Shown: one piece after another, positions 1-9,302 of the stretch
Layout: every line of letters begins with the position of its first letter
How positions within the stretch are numbered: the stretch's first letter is position 1
Assembly: GCA_964035575.1 (NCBI GenBank)
Contig: CAXIVB010000017.1
Span: 1 to 64,000, forward strand
Direction of reading: 5' to 3'
DNA from: Rhynchopus sp. YZ270_cl-10
Taxonomy: Eukaryota; Euglenozoa; Diplonemea; Diplonemida; Diplonemidae
DNA length: 64,000 nt
Position numbers and translations under genes: made by a program
The notes under the pieces: generated by a model
Seen by the model: only the letters and a program-made list of their open reading frames with translations
The model's database searches: none
Told to the model about the DNA's origin: nothing

Positions 1-318
1 GTTCTAAAAAACCTTAGTTTTTTAGTTTTTACTATAAGGATGTGCGCCACCCACACACCCACACACTACCCACCCACCCACACACACCCACCCACACCCA
101 CCCACACACACCCACACACACCCCCTCACCAGGGACAGGATTTGACCAAAAAAATGAAAATCCTAAAAAACCTTAGTTTTTTAGTTTTTACTTTAGAGAT
201 GTGCGCCACACGCGCGCACACCACCCACACCCACACACACCCACACACTTTTTTTTTTCTCTTTTATGTACTTGGTCTTTTTTTGTATGTGAGAATAGAA
301 GAAAGGAAAAAGGAAGAA
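1..318. repeat. CA-rich flank outside the array
   Basis: Two copies of a ~160-bp direct repeat, each with a CCTTAGTTTTTTAG segment followed by GTGCGCCAC and a CCCACACA microsatellite. This sequence is not present at the A/B unit junction (30190-30203) or the B/C junction, so it is not part of the repeat unit. No gene is visible; the open frames here are CA-repeat translations. Confidence 0.85.
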
Positions 319-1260
319 TTGGGAATATAGGGTTTTTGGGCCATTCTGAATCCATTGCGGGGTCGGACGATTTGATTGGAGCATCAGAAGTATCCTAATC
401 GGTAAAATGTCGCAAAAATATGGGCAAAATGCCTTTATACCCTATCTAAGCAATTAGAATGTGCTCTAAAACGCAAAAATCTTGGGAATATGGGGTTTTT
501 GGGCACATCTGAGTTCATTGCGGGGTCGTACGATCAGATCTGAGCATCACATAATGTCTAGAATTTTACAGGTGCAACAAACACCTGTATTTTGGTGTAA
601 CATGCATATAACCATATCTGAATACCTTAAATTTGCACGAAAATGCAAAAATCTTGGGAATATGGGTTTTTTGGGCACATCTGAGTCAATTGCGGGGTCG
701 TACGGTCAGATCCGAGCATCAGACAATGTCTAGAATTTTAGCTATGCAACAAACACCTGTATATTGGGTAAAATGGCTAATAATCATATCTAAATGGCTC
801 ATATATGCTCGAAAATGCAAAAATCTTGGGAATATGGGGTTTTTGGGCATTTTTGAGTCAATTGCGGGGTCGTACGATCAGATTAGAGCATCACACAATG
901 TCTCAAATTTTACAGGTGCAACAAACACCTGTATTTTGGTGTAACATGCAAACAACCATATCTAAATACCTCAAATTTGCACGAAAATGAAGAAATCTTG
1001 GGTATATAGGGTTTTTGGGCCAATCTGAGTCAATTGCGGGGTCGCACGGTCAATTCCGAGTATCAGGCCCTCTCTACAACTTAGCCGGTGCTCAAACATA
1101 GGGGTTACAGGCAAATATACCTGTACACAGGCATATGACCTCTGTACGAACCTTCTTTTCACTCGAAAATGCAATTTTCTTGGGTATATGGGGTATTTGA
1201 GCACATCTGAGTCAATTGCGGGGTCGTACGCTCAGATCCGAGCATCACACACTGTCTAAC
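319..1260 (+). repeat. ~172-bp satellite array
   Basis: Tandem copies each containing CTTGGGAATATGGGG, TTGCGGGGTCGTACG and GAGCATCACACA, at roughly 172-bp spacing (near 481, 652, 824, 996, 1168). Equivalent arrays lie at the start of units B and C. Diverged copies in the opposite orientation occur elsewhere in the unit. No gene. Confidence 0.9.
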
Positions 1261-1282
1261 TGAGAAATATTTTGAAAAAAGT

Positions 1283-2084
1283 CGATTTTTTGGTGAAAAT
1301 ATTGTTCACAGAAAATCGAATTTTACTATTAAGATTGGCTTTGGGCATGACCCAGTAAGGTTACTATGGGCCCCATGGGACATATACACCCGAATACCAG
1401 GCCGTATTTTCAAAAAGTTGATAATCCCAGTATATGGTATGGCCCTGTGGTACGAAATTTTTGGCCGAAAAAATCGACCAAAAAATCGTCATTTTTCGGG
1501 GTCACGGTGACAAAAAGTTGCATTTTTTCACGAAAAATGGTCGGAATGTGACTTGAATGGGCTCTAATGGGTATATTATGCACATAACATACCTAAATTA
1601 TGTCGATATTTCACCGGCGGAGCCGAAAAAATCGATTTTCAGGGTGTGCAAAACTGTAAAAATGACGAAAATCGGAAAAATGACGATTTTTTGGTCAAAA
1701 TATTTTTCACAGAAAATCGAATTTTACTATTAAGATTGGCTTTGGGCATGACCCAGTAAGGTTACTATGGGCCCCATGGGACATATACACCCGAATACCA
1801 GGCCGTATTTTCAAAAAGTTGATAATCCCAGTATATGGTATGGCCCTGTGGTACGAAATTTTTGGCCGAAAAAATCGACCAAAAAATCGTCATTTTTCGG
1901 GGTCACGGTGACAAAAAGTTGCATTTTTTCACGAAAAATGGTCGGAATGTGACTTGAATGGGCTCTAATGGGTATATTATGCACATAACATACCTAAATT
2001 ATGTCGATATTTCACCGGCGGAGCCGAAAAAATCGATTTTCAGGGTGTGCAAAACTGTAAAAATCACCAAAATCCCAAAAATCA
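1283..2084 (+). repeat. 401-bp tandem repeat, two copies
   Basis: Two adjacent copies with 401-bp period, each starting near GATTTTTTGGT and containing GGGCCCCATGGGACATATAC. The second runs into diverged related sequence after about 2040. The 61-residue open frame in each copy is identical because the DNA repeats; nothing suggests it is a gene. Confidence 0.9.
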
Positions 2085-3125
2085 CGATTTTTTTTCAAAA
2101 ATATTTTTTTCAAAAAAATCGATTTTAAAATATTGGTTTGGCTTGTGCGGGGACCTGAATCTGGGGCAACATACCCTGTGGGACATACTGGGCCCGATGC
2201 AAGGCCGATTTTTCAAAAATATGGTTGCCCCGGTAGACGGTATGGCCCTGCAGGTCAGTGCATCGGGCCAAAAATCATGAAAAAATCATGATTTTGGGGT
2301 CTGGCACCCCATGGGCACATATATCTGGGGGTGTGAAATATGCATGGAATCGACCGATTGGGGGTGTTATAGGTCCTGGGGGCCCACATGGGCCATATTT
2401 CACGCTATTGGGTCACGGGAAAGTGATTTTGACATTTTTTCATCGATTTTAGCTGTGAGAACCCTTCAAAAACACTGATTTTGGGGTGTTTCTGAGACGG
2501 TACGCTATACCCAGGGTCATATTAGGTATTAGTCCGGTCGACTTTTTGTAAAAACGACCCCGCAATGGACTCAGGGGTGCCAGATAGTGTATATGCACCA
2601 GAATGGATTCACGGGAAAAGTCAAAATTGGGTGTCAGATACATGCTGCCATAAGTGACGAATTTCAAAAGTTGAGATTTTTCGAAAATCAGGGTTCAGTA
2701 CACGCTGTACCCAATCCTGGGGGCCAAAATTTTCAACTTTTTGAAAAAACGGGCGGTATATGGCCCTAAAGTGTCAAAATGAGTTAATTGCGACCTCGGA
2801 CGGCCTCCGGAGATGAGTAGAAGTTTATTTACTGAAAAAAAAAGTCAAAACACAGGCAAAATCCCACCTTCCACAGGTACAGTCAAAACTTTTATCCAGA
2901 TCTCATGTTTTTTCAAAAAATTTTAAATTGTTTTTATGACTAACACCTCCGAAATTTTTCCTGATAAGATGGAATATGGTCCTGTCGTAGTATGCAGTGT
3001 GTTTGCAGGCAAAAATTTGCATTTTCTCGCCCCAGACATTTTTTTATACATAAAAGTGCATAAAGGGACCCCTGACCCCAAAATCCGGGTTCCAGCTTTT
3101 TGAAGGGGTCACCCTACAGGCCACC

Positions 3126-3158
3126 TCAAAAAGTTGGCCCGTAGGGCCAACTTTTTGA
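3126..3158. repeat. Perfect hairpin, 15-bp stem
   Basis: TCAAAAAGTTGGCCC, a GTA loop, then its exact reverse complement. It lies 12 bp left of a second perfect hairpin. Copies at 33411-33443 and 62898-62930. Confidence 0.9.
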
Positions 3159-3170
3159 AAAAACGGGGTT

Positions 3171-3213
3171 GCGATGTGTCCTGGGGGCCCGAAGGGCCCC
3201 CAGGACACATCGC
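3171..3213. repeat. Perfect hairpin, 20-bp stem
   Basis: The arm GCGATGTGTCCTGGGGGCCC is followed by a GAA loop and its exact reverse complement. No poly-T tract follows, so a Pol III terminator role is not supported. Copies at 33456-33498 and 62943-62985. Confidence 0.9.
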
Positions 3214-5269
3214 TGGGAAAAAAATATTAGGTTTTTTGGGGTCTATATAGGGTTGCTGTGGGGGTCACATGGCCGAAAAATGGCCATTTTTGGCCTATTT
3301 TTGGCCATTTTTTTAAGGTAAAAAATCCACTTTTTTTTTGTACATCCCCTTGCCCCCGGTAAAATTTACCAAACATATGGCCCTGTTGGACATACTGGGC
3401 CCATGAGTCGGTCGCTGGATCACCAAACTAGTTGCCCTATTTGCTAAAATCATGTTTTCAGGGTCAAAAATAGGGTGTTTTTTAGGGTCAAAAATAGGGT
3501 GTTTTTCAGGGGTATGTTAACCACGTATGTGTCTTAGGGACCAAATTTTCCAGGAATGTGAACCAATCGGGTCGCAATGGGTCCAGGGGGCCCGGAGGGC
3601 CCCCATGCAGGGAAAATTTGCAACAATCCTGGGCAATGCTGGGGGCCGATAGGGTGTGCCTATACACGTGTTTTTACGTGTTTTTGGGCACTTTTCAGGA
3701 TTTTCGAAAATTTTTGCAACACCAAAATCAAAAATTTCGGTCTAGGAGGCCCATATCTGGAAAAAATCGATATTCCAATGGCCTCATTGGGACATATTGG
3801 GCCCAGGACCCTATTTTCAGGTCCCAGGAAAAGCCAAAACAATAAAAAAAATAGCTCAGGCGACCCCCAAAAATAGGCGAAAAACAGCCATTTTTAGGGT
3901 GTTTTTTAGGGGTATTTTTACACACACAAATTGTTTACCATAGCACACCCCCAGGCTGCCTCAAAATTTTATCTTTATTTGATTTTTCCAACCCACATAG
4001 GGGTATTGGAGGCACAACTTTCACCAAGCCTGGGGAATTCGGCACTGCACACACACAACTGAAAAAGGCAAAAATCACCTGTTTTTCAAGGTGTCGCAGG
4101 GTAAATGTTGTTCCTTAAAAACCAAATTTTTTCTAAAAAATCGGCCCTGCGGGTGAAAAAACGACACTATGGGGGGTATTCCAGGGTGTGGGGGCCCCAA
4201 AAATCCGGTTTAAGACCACGAGAGGGTCCGAATACACACCTGAGAAGGTCCCGGGGAGTAAAAAAATGGCCATTTTTGGGGGGTCAAAATCTCACTTTTT
4301 GGGGGGATGTTTGTATACCCAGTACCGACCCACTAGCTGGGATGCCCAACTTTTCGCGAATATGGGGGCCCGTAGGGCCCCCGGGGCCCAGGGGGCCCAA
4401 AATATCGTGTTGCAGATGCCAGGAGAACATGTTTCAATATTTTGGATACATTTTTCCATAAGGTCATTTTCAAAAGCACTGATTTTAGGGGTATTGAGCG
4501 AGGTACCCATACCCATGGGTTATCCTATATATTAGTTTTCACTCGGATGTGAAAAAACGATGTCGCAATGGATTCAGGGGGCCCAAATAGGGTATATGGC
4601 CCAGGAAATTTTCAAAAAGTTGACCCAACCAGGTATACAGGCATACAAGCCGGTAGGTCAACAGATAGGGTGTTTTCCGCACCCAAAATATGGGGTCATG
4701 ACCATGTGGGTCAGACCTGAATTGGTAAATGTTTCGCACAGGTTTTCGCGAATACCCCCTCTATTCCGAATGCGCTACAAGAGTTTTAAATTTTTGGCTA
4801 TTTAGATTCACTTTTAAAAACAAAATGGGTCTCCAGAACACACATGAGGTTCACATGTACCTCTACAGAAACCTTGGTTTTGGTCGGATTTTGAGGCCAA
4901 TTTTTGGGTTCCCACCAATTTCCTAGGGTATACTGGGATATTGCCCGTGTGTCCAAAAGTGATTTTTGGGGCCTTAGGACCCCGGAGAATCCATTTAACG
5001 GTCGTTTTTGCACCGGAAAGACCTATCTAGTACCCAAAAATCGAATTTTCATATTTTTGAAAAAGTGACCAAAAATCGACTTTTTTTGGTAACATTGTAT
5101 GGCATAAATTATTCTACATAATGTGTGATGCTTGAATAAAAACTTACGACCCCATAATGTACTCGGAACTCACCCATGTAATTGTTGAGAAAAAAAAACT
5201 TTCCGAAAAAATGAAATTTCAACCCGAATATGCACATTTGGGTCATTTTACGGCTATGTAGGTCATTTT

Positions 5270-5470
5270 GTATGTGTTTTTCGATTATATAGGTGATTAG
5301 GATATGTGTGATGCTCAGATTAAATCGTAAGACCCCGCAATTGACTCAAATGTGCCCAAAAACCCTATATACCCAAGATTATTAACTTTTCCAGCATATT
5401 GGACATCCTTAGGTATGGTTATAAGCCATGATACGGCTATTGCTGGAAAAATAGCCGTAAATTGTGGTTG
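5270..5470 (-). repeat. Diverged satellite copy, inverted
   Basis: Contains GTGTGATGCTCAGATTAAA, CCCCGCAATTGACTCAAATG and CCCAAAAACCCTATATACCC. These are the reverse complement of the core of the 172-bp satellite at 319-1260. Unit B copy 35555-35755. Confidence 0.8.
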
Positions 5471-5676
5471 GTATTGATTTCAGAAATTATGTGATGCTTA
5501 GATCATGCCATAGACGCTTTTAATGGATTCATATGAGCTCATACTACCCATATACCCCTTCAGAAGCCCCTTTTGACTCTTATGAATATCCTTATATAGG
5601 CTTCCACTTGTGCAGAACCTTCTCAGTGTACAAGATGTTAGGTACAAAAAAACCATCATATTTTTTACACTACTGG

Positions 5677-5686
5677 CATGCTTCCC
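5677..5686 (+). promoter_or_regulatory. PSE-like element of SL RNA gene 1
   Basis: CATGCTTCCC, about 40-42 nt upstream of the SL exon. The same word, or a close variant, lies at matching distance before the U2, U4, U1 and other SL genes. Confidence 0.75.
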
Positions 5687-5728
5687 AGGACACGTCTGTA
5701 CTCAGAACGTTGTAGAGAAAAAAGGCAA

Positions 5729-5842
5729 CCAACGATTTCTAAAGCTACAGTTTCTGTACTTCATTGGTATGGAAGCATGAAGATTATATCTTCTCACACA
5801 ACTTTGTCAAACATGGCCAGTTTCGAAAGAGACTGGCCTTTT
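5729..5842 (+). ncRNA. SL RNA: Spliced-leader RNA gene 1
   Basis: Substrate of trans-splicing: donates a capped 5' leader exon to mRNAs. The exon (5729-5766) begins CCAACGATTTCTAAAGC and ends CTGTACTTCATTG. The splice donor GTATGG follows, then an intron-like segment with ACAACTTTGTC (possible Sm site) and a terminal hairpin GGCCAG-TTTCGAAAGA-CTGGCC before a T6 stop. The exon is very close to the diplonemid leader as I remember it, and shares ACAGTTTCTGTACT with kinetoplastid leaders. The exact cap nucleotide could be 1-2 nt upstream (AACC). Confidence 0.93.
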
Positions 5843-5920
5843 TTACGTTAACACGATCGTCTTGTGCACAAGAAGCAAAAAAACCCACACAACAACAGCA
5901 GAAGTTTAGAACCACATTCA

Positions 5921-5958
5921 GACCCTGACCCAACTCCAACAAGGGGCCCCTGTCTTGT
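5921..5958 (+). promoter_or_regulatory. Upstream element of U6 copy 1
   Basis: GACCCTGACCCAACTCC, then a spacer, then CCTGTCTTGT, ending 23 nt before the U6 start. The element recurs at the same spacing before SRP RNA, X1, X2 and the 5S-block RNA. It probably acts as a Pol III upstream promoter. Confidence 0.7.
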
Positions 5959-5981
5959 CAACCACCTTGTGCATATATACT

Positions 5982-6086
5982 GGACCCCAGAAATGGGACA
6001 TCCGTTAAAATTGGATCGATACAGAGAAGATTAGCATGGTCCCTGCGCAAGGATGACACGCATTAATCGAGAAAGTATCAACTTTT
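5982..6086 (+). ncRNA. U6: U6 snRNA, copy 1
   Basis: Catalytic-core snRNA of the spliceosome. The invariant ACAGAGAAGATTAGCATGG is followed by CCCTGCGCAAGGATGACACG (U4-pairing and internal stem-loop region) and ends in T9. The 5' end GGACCCC-AGAA-ATGGGACATCC can fold into a short hairpin like the trypanosome U6 5' end. This copy lies in the 579-bp segment that unit B lacks. Confidence 0.95.
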
Positions 6087-6132
6087 TTTTTGTCCCCCGG
6101 ATCACACGTATTTTTTACACTGGTGTCTTCTT

Positions 6133-6142
6133 CATGCTTCCC
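6133..6142 (+). promoter_or_regulatory. Orphan CATGCTTCCC element
   Basis: Exact match to the SL/snRNA promoter word, but no recognisable RNA starts about 42 nt downstream. A matching orphan lies at 7565-7574. It may be a relic of a lost gene or an upstream enhancer. Confidence 0.4.
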
Positions 6143-6307
6143 AGACCAACACATATGTGCAGACATACCCATCACCCACAGGTGGCAAGTGGCAGGCTGC
6201 AGTGACCCATTGAAATATTGGTTTCAAAAAACGACCATATGGTTTATGCTACTGGCATGCTTCCCTGAGCATATACATGTCGAAAGCTGTGTAGAGAAAA
6301 AGAGCAA

Positions 6308-6422
6308 CCAACGATTTCTAAAGCTACAGTTTCTGTACTTCATTGGTATGGAAGCATGAAGATTACTCTTCTCACACAACTTTGTCAAAACATGGCCGGT
6401 TTCGAAAGAGACTGGCCTTTTT
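6308..6422 (+). ncRNA. SL RNA: Spliced-leader RNA gene 2
   Basis: Same 38-nt exon (6308-6345), GTATGG donor and terminal hairpin plus T6. The hairpin 5' arm reads GGCCGG, giving one G-U pair. CATGCTTCCC lies at 6257-6266. It sits exactly 579 bp after gene 1, the same spacing as genes 4 and 5, and is the extra copy of unit A. Confidence 0.93.
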
Positions 6423-6741
6423 TACGTTAGCATGATCGTCTTGTGCACAAGAAGCAAACCCAAAAACACACACGATTCACACATGACATAACACACAAGT
6501 GCTTACTGCACCCCATTTTTATATCGCCTGCAAAACCATATTTGTGACACTTGTTCCCCTTCAGAAGCCACTGTTGACTCTGTCGAATATCCTTCTGTAG
6601 GATCACACTTAAGGATATTTTTATGTAGAACCTTCACAGTGACCAAGATGTCAGGTACGAAAAAGCAACCGTATTATAGACATTGGCAGAAGGCTTCCCA
6701 GAACAAGTGGGTACCTAGAACATTGTAGAGAAAAAGGGCAA

Positions 6742-6856
6742 CCAACGATTTCTAAAGCTACAGTTTCTGTACTTCATTGGTATGGAAGCATGAAGATTAT
6801 ATTCTTCACACAACTTTGTCAAAACATGGCCAGTTTCGAAAGAGACTGGCCTTTTT
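6742..6856 (+). ncRNA. SL RNA: Spliced-leader RNA gene 3
   Basis: Exon 6742-6779 is identical to gene 1. The GTATGG donor, ACAACTTTGTC and hairpin GGCCAG..CTGGCC with T6 are all intact. The upstream element is a variant, GAAGGCTTCCCAGAACA (from 6691). Confidence 0.93.
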
Positions 6857-6914
6857 TACGTTAACATCACCTTGTGCAAACCCAAAAAACACACATGATT
6901 CCCATGTTCTTCGA

Positions 6915-7080
6915 ATATTTTGGTGATTAGGATATGTGTAATGCTCAGATTAAATTGTACGACCACGCAATTGACTCAAATGAGCCCAAATATCCCGTAT
7001 TCCCAAGATTTTTGGACTTTCGAGCACATTGGGCATCCTTAGGTATGTTTATAAGCCACTCTACGGCTATGTTAGAAAAA
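6915..7080 (-). repeat. Diverged satellite copy, inverted
   Basis: TGTAATGCTCAGATTAAAT and CACGCAATTGACTCAAATGA mark another reverse-orientation member of the 172-bp family between SL genes 3 and 4. Unit B copy 36621-36786. Confidence 0.75.
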
Positions 7081-7160
7081 AAACCCACCATAATAATGAT
7101 ACATATGGCATGATTCCCAGAACATGTTGGCACTTAGAACATTGTAGAGAAAAAGGGCAA

Positions 7161-7275
7161 CCAACGATTTCTAAAGCTACAGTTTCTGTACTTCATTGGT
7201 ATGGAAGCATGAAGATTATTCTTCTCACACAACTTTGTCAAAACATGGCCAGTTTCGAAAGAGACTGGCCTTTTT
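7161..7275 (+). ncRNA. SL RNA: Spliced-leader RNA gene 4
   Basis: Exon 7161-7198, donor, Sm-like site and terminal hairpin with T6 are all intact. The upstream element is GGCATGATTCCCAGAACA. Confidence 0.93.
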
Positions 7276-7413
7276 TACGTTAACACGATCGTCTTGTGCA
7301 CAAGAAGCAAAAAAACCCACACAACAACAGCAGAAGTTTAGAACCACATTCAGACCCTGACCCAACTCCAACAAGGGGCCCCTGTCTTGTCAACCACCTT
7401 GTGCATATATACT

Positions 7414-7518
7414 GGACCCCAGAAATGGGACATCCGTTAAAATTGGATCGATACAGAGAAGATTAGCATGGTCCCTGCGCAAGGATGACACGCATTAATC
7501 GAGAAAGTATCAACTTTT
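7414..7518 (+). ncRNA. U6: U6 snRNA, copy 2
   Basis: Same sequence as the copy at 5982, with ACAGAGA box and T9 terminator. The shared upstream element at 7353-7390 again ends 23 nt before the start. This is the copy shared with unit B. Confidence 0.95.
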
Positions 7519-7739
7519 TTTTTGTCCCCCGGATCACACGTATTTTTTACACTGGTGTCTTCTTCATGCTTCCCAGACCAACACATATGTGCAGACATAC
7601 CCATCACCCACAGGTGGCAAGTGGCAGGCTGCAGTAACCCATTGAAATATTGGTTTCAAAAAACGACCATATGCTTTATGCTACTGGCATGCTTCCCTGA
7701 GCATATACATGTCGAAAGCTGTGTAGAGAAAAAGAGCAA

Positions 7740-7841
7740 CCAACGATTTCTAAAGCTACAGTTTCTGTACTTCATTGGTATGGAAGCATGAAGATTACTC
7801 TTCTCACACAACTTTGTCAAAACATGGCCGGTTTCGAAAGA
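7740..7841 (+). pseudogene. SL RNA: Spliced-leader RNA gene 5, 3' variant
   Basis: Promoter element, exon (7740-7777), donor and Sm-like site match the other SL genes. After GGCCGGTTTCGAAAGA the sequence diverges, so the 3' arm of the terminal hairpin and the T6 stop are missing. It is probably a non-functional or differently ended SL gene. Unit B keeps the same variant. Confidence 0.7.
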
Positions 7842-7916
7842 TTGTCTTTGTGTGTCTTTGTGCAAAGCAAAAAAAAAACACACACAAGAAGTGAGGATCT
7901 TCAAAACCACGTTTTT

Positions 7917-7953
7917 GACCTGACCCACCTCCAACTAGACAACCCTGTCTTGT
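7917..7953 (+). promoter_or_regulatory. Upstream element of SRP RNA
   Basis: GACCTGACCCACCTCC plus CCCTGTCTTGT, ending 23 nt before the inferred SRP RNA start. Variant of the U6 element. Confidence 0.65.
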
Positions 7954-7976
7954 ATTCCTACAATATGGTATCTATT

Positions 7977-8292
7977 GAGCCGGGATGTGTTGGCTGCATC
8001 CTGAAACCCCTAGCTTCTGGGGGGGCAAGCTTCTCCAGAACTGGGCACTCTTTGAGGTGGACCAAAGGCACCTTCAACTTCTGTGTTGATGTGTTGTCCG
8101 TGTTAGTCTACTGTCCTGTTTGCGGCCTTGGTGTAAACCAGGGCAACAATCAGAGTGAAATGGGGTGAACCGGGCCAGGCTGGTCTCACAGAGCAGCTCA
8201 TAACTCCTGCAGTGGACAGTTCAAGGATCGCAGCACAGAGCAGAGTGAGGGTGTTTCCAACTCAATGGCTTGAACTGGAGAAGCGTTTCTTT
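7977..8292 (+). ncRNA. SRP RNA: Signal recognition particle RNA (7SL)
   Basis: RNA scaffold of the particle that targets secretory proteins to the ER. The SRP54-binding helix 8 region is clear: GGGGTGAACCGGGCCAGGC followed by CAGAGCAGCTCATAACTCC, against the canonical GGTGAACCGGCCCAGG and GAGCAGG..AAAACTCC. The 5' end starts GAGCCGGGATG. The 3' segment GAACTGGAGAAGCG can pair with CTTCTCCAG near 8030 to close helix 5. T6 follows. Length ~315 nt is usual for the family. The ends are inferred. Confidence 0.9.
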
Positions 8293-8455
8293 TTTACATT
8301 TTTCCATGTGAACATTGTTTCCACATCACCATACACATGTGTTGTTGATACACCCCACCACGTTGCCCAGACCATTCCTACCCACATTATTCACCACAAG
8401 TGGCATGTTTACCAGCACATGTTGGTGCTTAGAGCAATGTTAAGAAAAAGGGCAA

Positions 8456-8571
8456 CCAACGATTTCTAAAGCTACAGTTTCTGTACTTCATTGGTATGGA
8501 AGCATGAAGATTATATTCTTCTCACACAACTTTGTCAAACATGGCCAGCCTCGAAAGAGACTGGCCTTTTT
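8456..8571 (+). ncRNA. SL RNA: Spliced-leader RNA gene 6
   Basis: Exon 8456-8493, donor and Sm-like site are intact. The hairpin GGCCAG-CCTCGAAAGAGA-CTGGCC is followed by T6. The upstream element is weaker (GGCATGTTTACCAGCACA). Confidence 0.92.
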
Positions 8572-8637
8572 TACGTCACCATGAGAAAAAACATTCACAC
8601 ATATGATGCATGTACAAAGTGCACAGGTGTGTGTGTC

Positions 8638-8674
8638 ACCCTGACCCACCTCCAACAAGACAACCCTGTCTTGT
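8638..8674 (+). promoter_or_regulatory. Upstream element of RNA X1
   Basis: ACCCTGACCCACCTCC, then ACAAGAC-AACCCT-GTCTTGT (an imperfect palindrome), ending 23 nt before X1. Same element as for U6 and SRP RNA. Confidence 0.7.
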
Positions 8675-8697
8675 TTTCCCATACTCTCCCTATGTTT

Positions 8698-9023
8698 GGG
8701 TGCTAAGTTAGTGTGCTACTTCGAAACCAAACAACTCGTTCAGCAACAGCTAAAACTTGAAAAGACCTTTCTTATCAGAAAATTCTTTACAATTTTTATG
8801 ATGTGTCCTGCTGTGGGCCTGATATGGCCCAAGGCGGAACCACTTTCATATGATGTAAATCCCGTACGTTCGTACAGAATATTACCCATGATGATTATTC
8901 TTACATTAGCGTGTAACACTAATTCTGACTGCGTTCTATTTCACACTTCAAATATTAGAACTGGATGTGGGGCTGCCAGTTTACTGGTGGTCCCGATCCA
9001 GCACACAACGCAAGCACCCTTTT
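8698..9023 (+). ncRNA. Unidentified structured RNA X1
   Basis: About 325 nt, inferred from three signs: the shared Pol III-type element 23 nt upstream, terminal pairing of GGGTGCT with AGCACCC and of GTGTGCT with AGCACAC, and T6 directly after. The first ~50 nt and last ~90 nt are nearly identical to X2 on the opposite strand at 29120-29454, while the middle has diverged with paired changes. A 3' hairpin CTGGAT..GGG..CCAG-TTTA-CTGG..CCC..ATCCAG is conserved. I cannot match it to RNase P, RNase MRP, U3 or telomerase RNA. The 157-residue frame across it is probably a shadow. Confidence 0.7.
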
Positions 9024-9302
9024 TTATATTACCCCACCCAGTACCCCCCCTGTGTCTGTGTTGTTGCCTAAAAAAGCATCACCTTTTACAGGCTTCCTTG
9101 TGGGGAGTGTTCGGTCAAGTGATAGTGATGAAGAAGGACAGGGGCGAGTTTTCTCGTGAAATGCTTTGAAGCCTCTGACATTGAGAGGCTCGCTCCGACC
9201 TCTGTTTTTAATAACCCTTACCGGTAACCACTGTGTATGTATGGTATGTATGGTATGTATGATATGTTGCCTTTGTGTGTTTGTTTTTGTTTTGTTAAAA
9301 AA
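9024..9302. other. Spacer between X1 and U2
   Basis: Holds a hairpin AGCCTCT-GACATTG-AGAGGCT ahead of a T5 tract (about 9171-9208) and a short frame ending SSDSDEEGQGRVFS, but no promoter word at either standard spacing. It then has a GGTATGTAT microsatellite. Function not recognised. Unit B 38730-39008. Confidence 0.4.

Larger units (their letters stand above)
2085..5269. other. Gene-free spacer with degenerate repeats
   Basis: Rich in A/T runs and GGGCCC-containing palindromes. Phrases such as GGACATACTGGGCCC, GTATGGCCCTG and CGCAATGGACTCAGG recur, so this appears to be a decayed array related to the 401-bp repeat. I see no tRNA, snRNA or convincing coding sequence. Unit B counterpart 32370-35554, unit C from 61857. 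Confidence 0.75.

Noticed and set aside
1-318. Telomeric repeats in the CA-rich flank
   Set aside because: CCCACACA tracts are irregular and embedded in a 160-bp direct repeat, not a uniform telomere unit such as TTAGGG.
1366-1551. Repeated 61-residue frame as a multicopy gene
   Set aside because: It repeats only because the DNA repeats at 401 bp; composition follows A/T and GGCC-rich repeat words and no domain is visible.
8698-9023. X1 as RNase P, MRP or U3 RNA
   Set aside because: I could not find the P RNA CR-I/CR-V signatures, and the ATGATGA in X1 is not kept in X2, so no box C.
8965-9159. Coding exon ending SSDSDEEGQGRVFS
   Set aside because: Short, starts inside X1, no SL acceptor context recognised and no family resemblance.
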